DNA from: Syngnathus acus
Taxonomy: Eukaryota; Chordata; Actinopteri; Syngnathiformes; Syngnathidae
NCBI RefSeq assembly: GCF_901709675.1
Contig: NC_051103.1
Coordinates: 7,735,501-7,799,500, forward strand
Length of the DNA stretch: 64,000 nt
Direction of reading: 5' to 3'
Shown: in pieces, positions 27,207-37,984 of the stretch
How positions within the stretch are numbered: position 1 is the first letter of the stretch
Layout of the letters: each line of letters begins with the position of its first letter
Notes under the pieces: model-generated
Database searches by the model: none
The model's input: only the letters and a program-made list of their open reading frames with translations
Told to the model about the DNA's origin: nothing
Position numbers and translations under genes: made by a program

Positions 27207-27719
27207 GACAATGTACAAGCACAATTGGGTTTTTGTGTACAAAACATTCCATTAAACAGTCATATAAAAATGTAAAAAACCAAAATCCAACAGCAGGAAA
27301 AACAAAAAAAAAGATTTCAAGTTGTTTTAAGTAACTTGTTTGCTCCTTTGGACTTTAAGACAGCCCTGATTCAGAATAAACACCTCTTTGGTTCACTAAA
27401 GAAATTCACGCATAATTTACTTTTGGTCACGGAGAGCCCTTTTGATTGACATAGAGAATAAATAGCAAACTGTTCAGTAGGAAGGCACATTCAATTGGTT
27501 TTAAGCTGAAAAAATGAAAGAAAATATCCCATTCCCAAGCTACAATATAATAGTGGAATATTTTCTTATAAAGCCAATACTCTAATTCTGTATTTGCACG
27601 CAGAGTACATAAGGTTTGTAAGTGAGCATGAACATGCAATCGAAGCATGATAGTTATCTGAGCCATTGTTTTCCCTTAGCAATGACGTCATCTCAAACTT
27701 ACTTTCAAATGAGATGAGG
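27207..27719. other. Convergent intergenic region hexd/cybc1
   Basis: About 510 bases separate the hexd poly(A) signal from the cybc1 stop. No coding sequence is seen. Most of it is probably the cybc1 3' untranslated region. On the minus strand, ATTAAA at about 27197-27202 overlaps the hexd AATAAA and could serve cybc1. Confidence 0.4.
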
Positions 27720-28625
27720 TCAAGGTTTTTCTTCTTCATCCTCGGATTCGCTGCTGTTATCCAAAAAATCAGCTTCCTCCTCTGCACACTCACTCATTTC
27801 TTTCTGCTCTTGCCGCTCCTCCATCCCCAAAAAGCGTTTGAGCAACGCAGCTACAGCCTCCACATCACTGACATGGGGAAAAAAAGTACAGCGTTAAATT
27901 CAATTGTCTTTTATGAAACTTTTCACAATAACACACTTTCTCTACCTTCGCCCCCCAACTGTGGCACTCTGAGTCAGCGGGTAGGAGAAACCTGTCGCCA
28001 GACGCAACATCACCATGTAGCCTTTTCCCAAATATCGGACTTTTTCTTCTTGGACACAGACATCCTGCAGATGCTTCAAGTCCAAAACAACTAAAGGATG
28101 GAGAAAAGCAAAATGATATACTTTGTGCACTCTGGAGTGACTAGCTGTTCCTTACCTTTCTCTTGGCCCCTTTTCCATAGCGTCAGAACTAAAGTGTACA
28201 AGCTAATGTTCTTGAGGTGAATCAGATTCTTAGTTTTGTCAAAGACTGCCTCCTCCCACTCTTCCATGTTCTGAATGGCCACAAACAGACATCCGGTGAC
28301 ATAGAAAAGCTTCCACAAGATGCTATCTGTGTAGAAAACATGTCAAATAACTTCGTCATTCACAATATATTTATAAGTCAGGAAATGATGTAAAATTGAG
28401 ATTTCACACCTGAGCTGTAGTAGGCTGCCGCCAACCCAACAGCTGCCATACCTGGGAAAAAAAGTTGTTGTTGTTTTTTGACTGTGAAAATGTTACATTT
28501 ATTAAACCAAACTATACAAATAAGAAAAATAAAATACCAATACAAAGAGACCAGGAACGAATGCCAGGGTCTCTCTTCAGGTGGAGCTTTGTAGAGCTGT
28601 GCTCCTCGACTACCATGTATCCCAT
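27720..28625 (-). CDS. cybc1: Cytochrome b-245 chaperone 1 (EROS, formerly C17orf62)
   Basis: CYBC1/EROS is an ER membrane protein needed for stability of the gp91phox-p22phox heterodimer, and so for the phagocyte oxidative burst. Five coding exons: 28625-28538, 28451-28410, 28326-28156, 28090-27946 and 27867-27720 (197 codons plus stop; human is 187). The start KLHLKRDPGIRSWSL, the hydrophobic hairpin GLAAAYYS...WKLFYVTGCLFVAIQN, and EEKVRYLGKGYMVMLRLATG followed by YPLTQSA align with the human protein throughout. The C terminus is acidic. The ATG sits directly after an acceptor (CTGTTTAG|ATGGGA), so a noncoding first exon lies upstream, with a probable donor (CAAG|GTAAGA) at about 29024. 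The gene is head to head with narf, as in human. Confidence 0.92.
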
Positions 28626-30084
28626 CTAAACAGAGAAACAAAAACGTATCATTATTAAATCTAGCGTTTCACCAGTAGATTGTTGCTAAAAACATATTGG
28701 GTACATTTTGCATGCTATATTTATTCTAACAATGCATGAATTTTTAGATGTCCATCTGTCAATTTTCTGTGAATGTGACTGTGAACGCCAGTGTATCAAA
28801 GGTAATCTTCATCATGTTTCTAGAAAACCAAATCTAATATTTAAATGATATCACTACGTTGAATGTGGCAGTACTCATTGTATGTTGACATTGTTTTCTC
28901 CCAAATGTAACCATTTTGAGGGTTGAAAATGTGCAGGAAGCAAAACAAGTCAACAAGATGCTGTTACTAGTAATAGTAGTACGTAACTCCCTTTTTTAAT
29001 TCAAAGAATGCTAAACATCTTACCTTGAATGAATCGATATACGAGAGCTTTCGCAATTTTATTTTTATTCGAAATGAAAAGGTACAGGATAATTGATGAG
29101 GAGATAAGGAAGTTCGACTCGTGTATTTTGTGGGCGACACTTCCTTCCTGGATGCGTGTGAGCTGATTGGATGGATTCGCTTCCGTTGGAATTCAAAATA
29201 AAACCATTTATAAAAACAAAATGAGTACGCTGTCGTCATTATACGACTAAAACAAATTTAAACTATATCTGTAATATAATGTGAAAATATTGAAATTATG
29301 GAAGAAAATACTCAATTGTGCATTTTGTGCTTTGTATTCGCATTAGAAAACGAATTCATGCATTTTTTTTGACATTTTTACTTAAATACTATGGTAATGC
29401 ATGATAAAATAAGTATTAAAACATAATAATGATCATTTAAAAAAAATTAAACAAACAAAATAATCTTCCGGTCTGAGGGCTGCGTGCTGCGCAATCTGCG
29501 CATGCGCTGCTGCTGTACTGTTGTTCACCTCACCGGGTGCGACGATGTCAATAGATATGATTGGCTTCGGATTGAGAAATTTCGATTCCTTTAAAAACAT
29601 TTATTATAAAATAACGCCTGAGTACTACACGGGTAACGCCGGCCAGTGATTGCTTATATACTGACCCGCCCTAACCGCCTCGCCAAGCCCTCAGCGGTGG
29701 TGCTATGCGTCTCTTCGTCGTTTTCTGGTGCTTTTAACAAAGTCTGAACCCGACCTTTTCCATAAAATAACCCGAGGTAAGCTTCTTAAATCTTTAAATA
29801 AATTGTGCAGTATACTTCATTCTCCTCTGAGTCTGATGATCTTCAAATATATATTTGGTTTGACTTGATTATATTTGTGTAATATGTATGTAATAAGTCA
29901 TTTAACATGTTAATTTCAGGGTACTTCTGGAATGTTTATGATAAGCAGGCACAGTATGGGGAGGGTGGAGTCATGTTAAACATTATGTAATTTACATTAT
30001 TCTGGGAACATTTTACGTGGGACTTTTATATTTCTTGGAAAGTGCTGCCATCTAAATTTACTGCCCTCTATTTCTAGGTAACTG
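28626..30084. promoter_or_regulatory. Divergent 5' region of cybc1 and narf
   Basis: This holds the noncoding first exon of cybc1 (minus, donor near 29024, transcription start probably near 29100-29150) and of narf (plus, ending at donor CCCGAG|GTAAGC, 29776). Between them are a GCGCATGCGC NRF-1-type site within 29497-29507, an ETS-type CTTCCGG at about 29464-29470 and ATTGG boxes at about 29163 and 29560. A TATATA lies near 29657. The transcription starts are inferred. Confidence 0.5.
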
Positions 30085-32922
30085 ATGAACAAAATGTCTG
30101 AGCTCAGCATTGGGAAACGCAAGGAAAAGTGTGAAAACTGCACCAAGCAGGTGATTTCACTTGGATTTTTCTTGTACATGAATAAAAGTAGATCATTGAT
30201 TATTTTCTAAATCTTGATCGGTCGCTCAACACACAGTGCAACAAGAGACAGAGCGATGGCGATGTCAGCTCACACCAAAATGGAGAGCAAGTCAATGGAC
30301 AGGTAGAGTCTTATTTCTAAGTAGTCAAACTGAAAACACGCTGGGTTGTTGGCGAAGATGATTAAAAAAAAAAGACTTTTGTCTTCATTCCGTCAGGAGA
30401 ATAAGAGCTTACAGTTGTTGCTGAGTGCTTGTTTATCCTGCGATGGCTGTATGTCTGAGGAGGAGAGCCTGAAGATCTCTCAACAGAACTTGATGGAGAT
30501 AGAGCAGGTTTTGACTCTCAATGAGGTACACACACACACACCTCTGTAAGCTTTTGCATTTTTCTTGCATTTTGGTTAAGACCTATCTTTTTCCTCATCA
30601 GAAGTGTGATGTGACAAACCACAGAGTTGTGGTAGCATCAGTGTGTCCACAATCGCTACCTTTTTTCGCCGTCAAGTTTGGCGTGGACATCGTTGAGGCC
30701 GCCGGTAAACTTTGCGGTTTTCTCAAGAGCCTTGGTAAGCTGATTGCTAACTCGACATTTGGAAATATATCCACAATGTGCATTATAATTGTATTCAAAC
30801 TTTATGTAGAAATAGATGTTACTTGTCTTCTTACTTCCGCTTCCATAAAAACAGAGCCAATGGTGTGTGTGTGTGTGTGTGTGTGTTTTAGCCAACTTGC
30901 TATCTCTTTTCCATGCTAGGTGTGCAGTTTGTCTTTGATACCACTCTGGCAGCAGGATTTAGCATCATAGAGAGTCAAAAAGAGTTTATTCAGAGGTATC
31001 ACAGGAGGCACCATGACTCCCATGCTTTGCCCATGTTCACCTCCTCCTGCCCAGGTAATCAAAAAAAAAAAAAAAAAAAAAAAAAAAAACGACGGTTGTT
31101 TGTGCTTATGCACCAAAAGATGCATGTTTTGAACTCATGGCCACCTGGTGATAAAAATTCCATTCCGACCCGGCAGACCCAAACGTAATGTGAAGGTCTG
31201 CTGGGAACATCAGAGTGAGTTTTAACGCCCACCATTTTTTTTTTTTTAGCAATACAGATAAGAGTGCAGTGCAGGGGTGATAGATAGAGCGCTTATGTTC
31301 CACCACTCCCTTCTTCAGCAAAAGTGAAAATAAACAAGTTGGAACATTCTCACAGTGATCCATCCATTCATTCCCCTGTGCAAAATTTAGACAGCGAAAG
31401 TCTGGAACTATGGAATAATAATAAAAGAATAATGATAATAATAAATAATTGCATGTTTGTACTGCTCTACAGGTTGGATTCGCTATTCCGAGCGTATCCT
31501 CGGGAGTTTGGTCACACCTCACATTTGCACAGCAAGGTCTCCGCAGCAAATTATGGGATGTCTCGTCAAAGACTACTTCTCCAAACAGCAAGTGAGTGCA
31601 ATTGAGGTTCCCACAAAGGCTGATACAACAAAATATCCAAATGTTTTCTCTCTTTTTTTTCCACCTTTCTTTAAACAGAAACTAAATGCGGACAAATTGT
31701 ACCATATAGTAGTGGCGCCTTGCTTTGACAAAAAACTGGAGGCTGTCCGAGAAGAGTTTTACAACAGTCTGCTGGAGAGCCGGGATGTGGACTGTGTCCT
31801 CACCTCAGGTTCAGTATTCCTTATCTTTTACACGGTCAGCAGTTGTTCTAGAGGTCATGTGGACAAATACCACCCCGCCCCTTTTCCTTCTCTGGACTCA
31901 CAGTAGAATGTCTCATTGGAGATAATAGTTGGAAAAAAATAATAATTGCCTATTTTAGATGCACATGTACTGAGAGATATTTTGTGTCATTTCAGGGGAA
32001 ATCTACTACCTGATGCAACAGAAGAAGGTTTCAGCAGAGGATTTGGACTCTTTTCCATTAGATCACGTGTGAGTAGTTGACCCCTCCGGTCACGGGCACA
32101 ATCATATCTTCAAAACAATGACTCTGCAGGAAACCAAAAATACAATCACTTTCGATTGATCAATACTTAGTACATAACACTGACCATTAATATTAAAAAT
32201 CTCATTTTCAAATTTGCTATTACAGGATTGGAGAAAGTGGAGACCCGGCCCTGGTTCGACACGAAGGTCGCGGTTCTGAGGGTTTTCTAGAGCATGTGTT
32301 CAAGCATGCTGCTAAGGAGCTTTTTGGTCTAGATGTCCACGAGATCACATACAAAACCCTCAGGTGAGATGCAAAGACCAGAGTAGAGCAAAACTCTTTC
32401 CTACCAAACGAGCACACACATGGGTTCTTATTTGTCTTCTGTAGGAACCGCGACTTTCAAGAGGTGATATTAGAACGAGACGGCGAAACGCTCTTGCAGT
32501 TTGCCGCCGTTTACGGCTTCAGGAACATCCAGACCTTGGTGCACCGCATGAGGAAGGGACGAGTACCTTACCAGCTGGTGGAGGTGCTGTCCTGCCCAGG
32601 AGGTAACTTCTAACTGAGCAGTCACACTCACTAACACCTCCTTCAAATCATAAAACACAATGTGTTACTTTCAGGTTGCTTAAGCGGCCGCGGTCAAGCT
32701 GAGAATGAGACGGGTGGCGGCGTAGATAAACAACTAGTCCAGCAGATGGAAGAAGTCTACAGCAGCCTGCCTGTCACTCTCCCCGAGGTCAACCCCGCTT
32801 TGCAGACCCTTTATCAAGACTGGCTTCAGGGCCAGGATTCCCAGCCGGCATGCAAGTTACTGCACACCCAGTACAGGAGTCAGAGTCGCACCCCCTTACA
32901 GCCACCTCACATGCAATGGTGA
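30085..32922 (+). CDS. narf: Nuclear prelamin A recognition factor (iron-only hydrogenase-like)
   Basis: NARF is a [Fe-only]-hydrogenase-like Fe-S protein that binds farnesylated prelamin A in the nucleus; it has no known hydrogenase activity. Eleven coding exons: 30085-30150, 30237-30302, 30397-30525, 30602-30734, 30920-31054, 31473-31591, 31679-31808, 31996-32068, 32226-32363, 32445-32602 and 32675-32922 (464 codons plus stop; human is 456). Cysteine clusters are CENCTKQC near the N terminus, CLSCDGC around residue 60, [14 protein letters not shown] and [12 protein letters not shown]. The protein ends in a tryptophan (MQW). The paralogue CIAO3 is similar, but the N terminus and the cybc1 neighbour favour NARF. 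A second in-frame ATG (codon 4) could be the start. Confidence 0.9.
30862..30886. repeat. (TG)n microsatellite in a narf intron
   Basis: About 12 TG units lie 34 bases before the exon starting at 30920. Confidence 0.8.
31061..31089. repeat. Poly-A run in a narf intron
   Basis: About 28 consecutive A, 6 bases after the donor of the exon ending at 31054. Confidence 0.8.
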
Positions 32923-33683
32923 GGATGAGGAAACATGACTGGACACCATTTGATTGGTTCAGATTCTCTTCACATAAACTCTTACAACGATAAATTAAGG
33001 ACCATCCAATACCTTGTAGCAAGTGAGCGCAGGACTCACAAGATGTAGTTCTTCCATTTGTCCGCTGGAGGGCGGTGTGTGTCTGTGGAAACGAGGGATA
33101 AGTTAAAAAATACTTTCAAATCCTACAAAGATGTGTTTAGCGAGGTGGCAAGTGTGATGTAGTTGCTGTTGCCAAGCAATAAGCCAACGAAAACAACTTT
33201 TAGGACTTTTGAAGTCAATGAACTGATTGGTACGTTTGTTGTCCTTGCTGAAAATATACAGCAGCAGAGTTACAAAGATAACTATGCAACTGATCACCTC
33301 ATTCCATCAGTACTACTACGACAAACATTTTTTAACGTACTGTATATGTTATTATTTTACAAAATCTGGGTTCAGCAACTAAAAAGAGATGATTGTTTTT
33401 TTGTCCTTTACATTGTACACTTTGTTATTCCATAAATACGTACATTAGCACTGAATTATTTGCAGCATCATTTTTTTGGGTCCATTTAGTGAATATGTAT
33501 ATTTTCACTGTTAAAAAAAAAAATCTTTAAAACAATTGCAGCACATTAGCTGATTAATCTTAAAATATAGCTTGTGTGTGATACGTATTTCCTTTTAAAC
33601 CACAAAGCTCCATTCAAACAACCGTGCGCACGTCAGGTTCAGTCTGACTAGTTGGCTGTCTAGAAGCAGCTCTTGTTTCAAGG
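32923..33683. other. Intergenic narf to CD7-like gene
   Basis: This holds the narf 3' untranslated region and the upstream region of the CD7-like gene. No coding exon is seen, and no strong poly(A) signal was identified for narf. Confidence 0.45.
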
Positions 33684-34513
33684 ATGAGCACTCTCTGGTG
33701 GAGCTTTGTTCTTGGATTTCTCTGTCATTCGTCTGAAGGGAACTCCTGGCCAGGTGAGGAATATCAAATCTGCTTTGTGTTGTTTACCCAAAAATTACGA
33801 ATTGAAAGAGGTCATTTAAAAAAAAAAAAAAAAAATGAATCTCTCCCTTCCAGTTTCACAGGATCCTTCACACACATCAGATGCAAGTGTTTCCTCATCT
33901 GAAATAACATGCTCCACCACGTTATCTGATCCAGTGGGAGTCTATGTAAGACATTTTCCCGGTCAACGCGACGTGCTGTACCTGTCCTTGAACAGAAGCG
34001 TGGTAATCAAGAGCACAACAGCTGCAGAATTCAAAGGGCGAATTCACTTAAGCAGTTTCCGCCATGCCATACGCGGCAATGGCTTCACTATCAAGATTTC
34101 CCCACTGCAACTTGAAGACACCGGCTTGTATTACTGCAAGTGGAACCTCTTCAGATTGGATGATTTTACATTGCAAACCCTCCTCAGCAATGATACCCTG
34201 ATTATTTTCAGAGGTACATTTGGTTTAAAATTGAAATTATTTCATAGGTTGTAATTAACAAATCCTTTTTTTCTTACAGATGTCAAACAATGCAGTAATG
34301 TTTTGCCTATCGCAATTGTTTTAACTGTGACTTTATTAACTGTCACAATAGTAGCGGTGGCCATGATTATGAGATGGAAAGTAAGTTTCATTATTATCAT
34401 GAAGTGTTTGGGTTATTTGCATGAAAATAATGGAGTTTCAATTATTTTCTTTGCAGTTGAAAAGGACTTGGAGAAGTTCAAAAGCAACCAGAACTAACAG
34501 GTTACATCATTAG
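33684..34513 (+). CDS. Single Ig V-domain membrane protein, CD7-like
   Basis: This is a small type I surface protein. Four exons: 33684-33753 (signal peptide), 33854-34213 (Ig domain), 34280-34380 (transmembrane) and 34457-34513 (tail); 195 codons plus stop. A hydrophobic leader (residues 1-20) precedes a V-set domain with cysteines in ITCSTT and GLYYCKW. The strand-C tryptophan is replaced by VGVYVRHFPG, as in human CD7 (GIYLRQ). FKGRIHLSS and LQLEDTGLYYC parallel the CD7 RFRGRIDFSG and LQLSDTGTYTC. The transmembrane segment (VLPIAIVLTVTLLTVTIVAV) is followed by a short basic tail with no tyrosine motif, unlike the longer human CD7 tail. CD7 lies in the same human block. The orthologue call is probable, so no symbol is given. 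Confidence 0.75.
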
Positions 34514-34793
34514 CCACAACACTGAGCATCATCCATGGATTGAAATGGCTGTAAACGTCACATACATGACTTATTCTGGAAACCTTCAATAGCAATTTGA
34601 GATTAGCAGTCCATATTCTGCATCTTTCATACAAAGCAAACTCTGCAAATATATCAACACATTTCTTTTGCTTTTTCATGTTTTGCAGCCCTGGTTATGC
34701 CTAAGACACCACATCCTGTTTTATTTTGCCAAGTGTGAAATGTTAACACGAACATTGCCAGTGTAAGCATTCTCACCTATTCTGCTCAAACAA

Positions 34794-34799
34794 AATAAA
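34794..34799 (+). terminator. Polyadenylation signal of the CD7-like gene
   Basis: AATAAA about 280 bases after the stop codon, the first plus-strand hexamer in the presumed 3' untranslated region. Confidence 0.5.
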
Positions 34800-34944
34800 G
34801 ATTGTAAAGTTTATATCTCAATGACTCTTTAATCATGAATGTTTATCAAACGTTGCTCTAGCAGTGTACTGCAATTAGTGTAAAAGCAAGATAAAATATC
34901 AAGTCTATAAAACTGCCATTAAATATTATACATACAAATAACGT

Positions 34945-35385
34945 GTTAGTCATCTTTCCACACGGTGCTTGCGTGCTTCACCGTTTTCAAAATGTACATT
35001 TACATGAAAAAAAAAAACTTTCAAACCCTGGCGCTCAACAGAAAAGCAAGAGAGAAACTGCATAGCAGTGTCTTTGGAGGGTTCGGGCCTCAAACCAGCA
35101 TTGCATTCTTTGGAGACAATGACGTTATCCACTCAACCATTGCCTGTTGAGTCATGAGGAGAGATTGGTTTGTATTATCACAAATCATGAAGGTATCTTC
35201 AGGAAAAGTTCAGAGTAACCTTCAATTACAAACACTCGACCAAGATGTGTAAGACCTCGAATGGCCGAATGATTAAATCTTTTACCTTCAGTTCAGGAGA
35301 GGAGAGTTCGAATCATGCCTGTCGCTCGATTTATTTGAAAATGATGCAGAGCGGGTCTGTACAATGACATGAAAGGAGAATCATT
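34945..35385. repeat. Local duplication, copy 1, with two tRNA-like sequences
   Basis: This matches 36591-37355 at roughly 80% by eye. Shared landmarks are AGTCATCTTTCCACACGGTG at the left, GGCGCTCAACAGAAAAGC, ATTATCACAAATCATGAAGG and TATTTGAAAATGATGCA at the right. It carries one tRNA-like sequence on the minus strand (about 35078-35145; box B-like GGTTTGAGGCC on that strand) and one on the plus strand (about 35261-35319; GAGTTCGAATC). It lacks about 360 bases present in copy 2 after the left landmark. Confidence 0.65.
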
Positions 35386-36590
35386 GTTAGTCGGTAAGTC
35401 AGTGGAAACTCGCTTGTTCTCGTGAAACAAGAGGTGGAGCTTTAGCACTTTGTAGACCAGGATTTGTCACCTCTGCCTGTAAAGAAAAAGGAACATTGAC
35501 AACGATTCCACTTAGGTTAAATGCTTTTATTTTTAAATGTAGACTGGAACCTGCCGCTGAAGCAGCCGGTCGCTGGTGCACAGGCAGAGTTCCTGAAATG
35601 TTGTAAAGACTCTGCAGGGTGGACACCTGCACACAACACAAACAAGGGACCCAATCAAGCTGCCATTTAGTACATTTTATTTGTGTGTCAACTCTGAAAA
35701 TGGAGGCAGTCTTAAAGAACCTCTGCATGGTTTTGAGGGCTTTTACCTTTGGCCAGCAGGTGGCAGATTTTCCAACTGCATCCTTACTGGAAAGTGCTCT
35801 GCAGGAAGAGGGAGGCCTAAAAAAAAGCACCAAAAGTGATTTTAAATAATGGCAAGTTTGTAGTCACCTATCAGCAGGTCAGACAAGAAGTTGATTCCAC
35901 AGGTTCAAAGCCTTGCAGATCCACACCAGCAGATCCATGCTGCGGAAACTAGGTCCTTTGGCACCACCTGGTGGACAAAAGAAAGAACAAGCTGAAATGT
36001 TTGACATGTGTCAAACATTTGGGCGCGTGCATGTTTCACCAGTGACGAATGGAGGGCCGCGCCGGACGTCTCTCCAACCACAGCTTGCTGGTCTGAAAGA
36101 CAATGTTACAACTATTCTGCTTTTAAATTTTCAGCCTAACAAGCAAATTGAGCAAGAGTAGACCTGCAAGTGTCTCATGAAGCTATGTGAGGACTGCAAG
36201 GTGGCCATTTTGGACCCTGCAGACAAGAAAAAGAACAAATGTATGCTTTAGTCAATTTGACAAGATGCCTTGCTAATAAAAATATTTTTGCCGTTTTGCA
36301 GTAATCCTGCTCCCTCGGTTCCAGATGCAGGCCTGTGGACAGAAATGAGAAGACAATTAAAAGCAGTCGATTGAAAGAGTTGACTTTAAAACTCACAGAA
36401 AGTCAGTCTGCCATGACGGGCTCGTTTTGAGGGTTTGCACCTGCAGACAAAGTAGAAAATTAACACGAATGCATCGAAATCCCTGTTTCAGTAATTCTCT
36501 GGTGGATTCATGCAAACGCTGCTACGTCTACTTACCTTCGGCCAAACGACGCTGTCGTCCAGACGTTGCTAAATGTTTGTGCAAAAATTG
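35386..36590 (-). other. Unannotated interval, possible noncoding spliced transcript
   Basis: There is no conserved protein. Read on the minus strand, the interval shows repeated acceptor-like (TTTCTTTACAG, GTCTGCAG, CTGTCCACAG) and donor-like (GGTAAAAG, GGTAAGTAG) sequences and short open pieces. This could be a spliced noncoding RNA starting near the CRE at 36980, but no box C/D or H/ACA RNA was found in the putative introns. The support is weak. Confidence 0.15.
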
Positions 36591-37355
36591 TGTTAGTCAT
36601 CTTTCCACACGGTGCGTGCTTGAGTTTTCTAAATGTACATGTACTTACCCACCGTTAAAAGCTTTAGATATATCGTTGCACCAAAATGCACGCCAAAGAA
36701 ATGCCTTTTGGTGGTCGTTGAAGACGCTAACTGCTAACGCTAGCTTCTGCAAACTTTTTAGCTTGCAAGATGGAAACACTCCCAAAGTGCAACTTGACGC
36801 TGAAAGAGAGAAAAAGCAGTTAGTTTCAAAATGAACAAATATTGAACAGCCACCTTGTCAGTTGTGGAATGGAGTGCGGCTGGCGCAGCAGGTGGACCAG
36901 AGCAGCGTGGCGCGCGCTGTCAGAGGAGAGGGAAAGACTGGTCGGCGCGTTCATGACGCATTTTATACTCTTTTTGTGATGACGTCATCAAAAGAAGAAA
37001 GAAAAAAGAAAAATAACCCTTTCAAACGCAGGCGCTCAACAGAAAAGCGAGCGTGAAACCGCAAAGTGGAGTCTTTGGAAGGCTCGGGTCTCGAACCAGC
37101 ATTGCAATCTTCGGAGGCAAAGGTGTCATCCCCTCGACCATTGCCTGTGGTTACAAGTGGAGAGATTTGCTTCTATTATCACAAATCATGAAGGTATCTT
37201 CAGGAAAAGTTCAGAGTATTCTTCAAATACAAACATTCAACCCAGTTGTGTAAGAGCTCGATCGGCCGAATGATTAAAGTTTTTACCTTTGGTTCAGGAG
37301 AGGCGGGTTCGAATCTTACATGTTGCTCTATTTATTTGAAAATGATGCACAGAGC
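36591..37355. repeat. Local duplication, copy 2, with two tRNA-like sequences
   Basis: Second copy of 34945-35385. tRNA-like sequences lie on the minus strand at about 37080-37146 (GCTGGTTCGAGACCCGAGC on that strand, with an A-box-like TGGTCGAGGGG) and on the plus strand at about 37261-37316 (GGGTTCGAATC). An additional 360-base segment at about 36650-37010 contains a CRE and is missing from copy 1. Confidence 0.65.
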
Positions 37356-37413
37356 GGGTCTCGAACCCGAGGCTGCTGGACACCGACCCACGTCGTGAAC
37401 CATTCAACCATTT
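37352..37413 (-). repeat. tRNA-like sequence
   Basis: On the minus strand it reads TGGTTGAATGG (A-box position), then CGGGTTCGAGACCCG, a four-pair T-arm stem with the canonical 7-base loop TTCGAGA. The spacing of the two boxes is tRNA-like. No clean anticodon arm and no full acceptor stem could be paired, so it is probably a tRNA-derived relic. Confidence 0.5.
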
Positions 37414-37502
37414 TGGAGTTGAAATTTTCTGAGTTTTTATTATGTATTCATAGGATATGTCTCACGAATTAGATAAAATCACTAAATCACTGCCACATTG
37501 CA

Positions 37503-37664
37503 GAGCACTCAGTGGTGTAGTGGTTAAAGCTTTTGCCTTATGTTCGGGAGAACCGAGTTCGAGTCTTACACTAATCCAACTTTAGCTCAAAGAATGCTTC
37601 GTGTGGGGCTCGAACCATGGTCTCCCGATCACCGGGTAAAGTTAAAACCTTTACGCCATTTTGT
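37503..37664. repeat. Pair of convergent tRNA-like sequences, unit 1
   Basis: Plus strand, about 37503-37572: AGTGGTGTAGTGGTTAAAGC (a near-perfect box A), then GAGTTCGAGTC (box B). Minus strand, about 37664-37600: TGGCGTAAAGG, then ATGGTTCGAGCCCC. The pair recurs at 37749-37910. Confidence 0.55.
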
Positions 37665-37748
37665 CAGCGAAGCCCGGCCATTTTTTTTTGGTAGTGTTCC
37701 TTATAATTCCAATTTGCTTAGGAAATTAATGAATTACCCAGGTTTACC

Positions 37749-37910
37749 TGAACACTCAATCGTGTGGTGGATAACACTTTTACATTATGTTCGTGAGAAT
37801 CGAGTGCGAATCTTACACTGTTCCAACTGTAGTCAAAGACTGCTTCGTGTGGGGCTCGAACCATGATCTCCCGATCACCGGGTAAAGTTAAAAACCATTC
37901 TGCCATTTTG
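37749..37910. repeat. Pair of convergent tRNA-like sequences, unit 2
   Basis: Diverged direct repeat of 37503-37664, about 246 bases to the right. The minus-strand half (CTTCGTGTGGGGCTCGAACC, then ATC/GTCTCCCGATCACCGGGTAA) is almost identical between units. The plus-strand half has drifted (CGTGTGGTGGATAACAC; GAGTGCGAATC). Confidence 0.55.
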
Positions 37911-37984
37911 GACGGGAAATTGCGGCTTTATGTAGACTAGTGTATTGTACATAGCCTTAGATTTTTTTTGTTTTTTCTAAACAT

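Noticed and set aside
30085-32922. CIAO3 (NARFL) instead of narf
   Set aside because: The N terminus, with an early CENCTKQC cluster, and the cybc1 neighbour fit NARF. CIAO3 has a different N terminus and lies elsewhere in human. The two paralogues are similar, so some doubt remains.
37503-37572. A functional tRNA gene
   Set aside because: Boxes A and B look good, but acceptor and anticodon stems do not pair cleanly, and similar damaged copies surround it.
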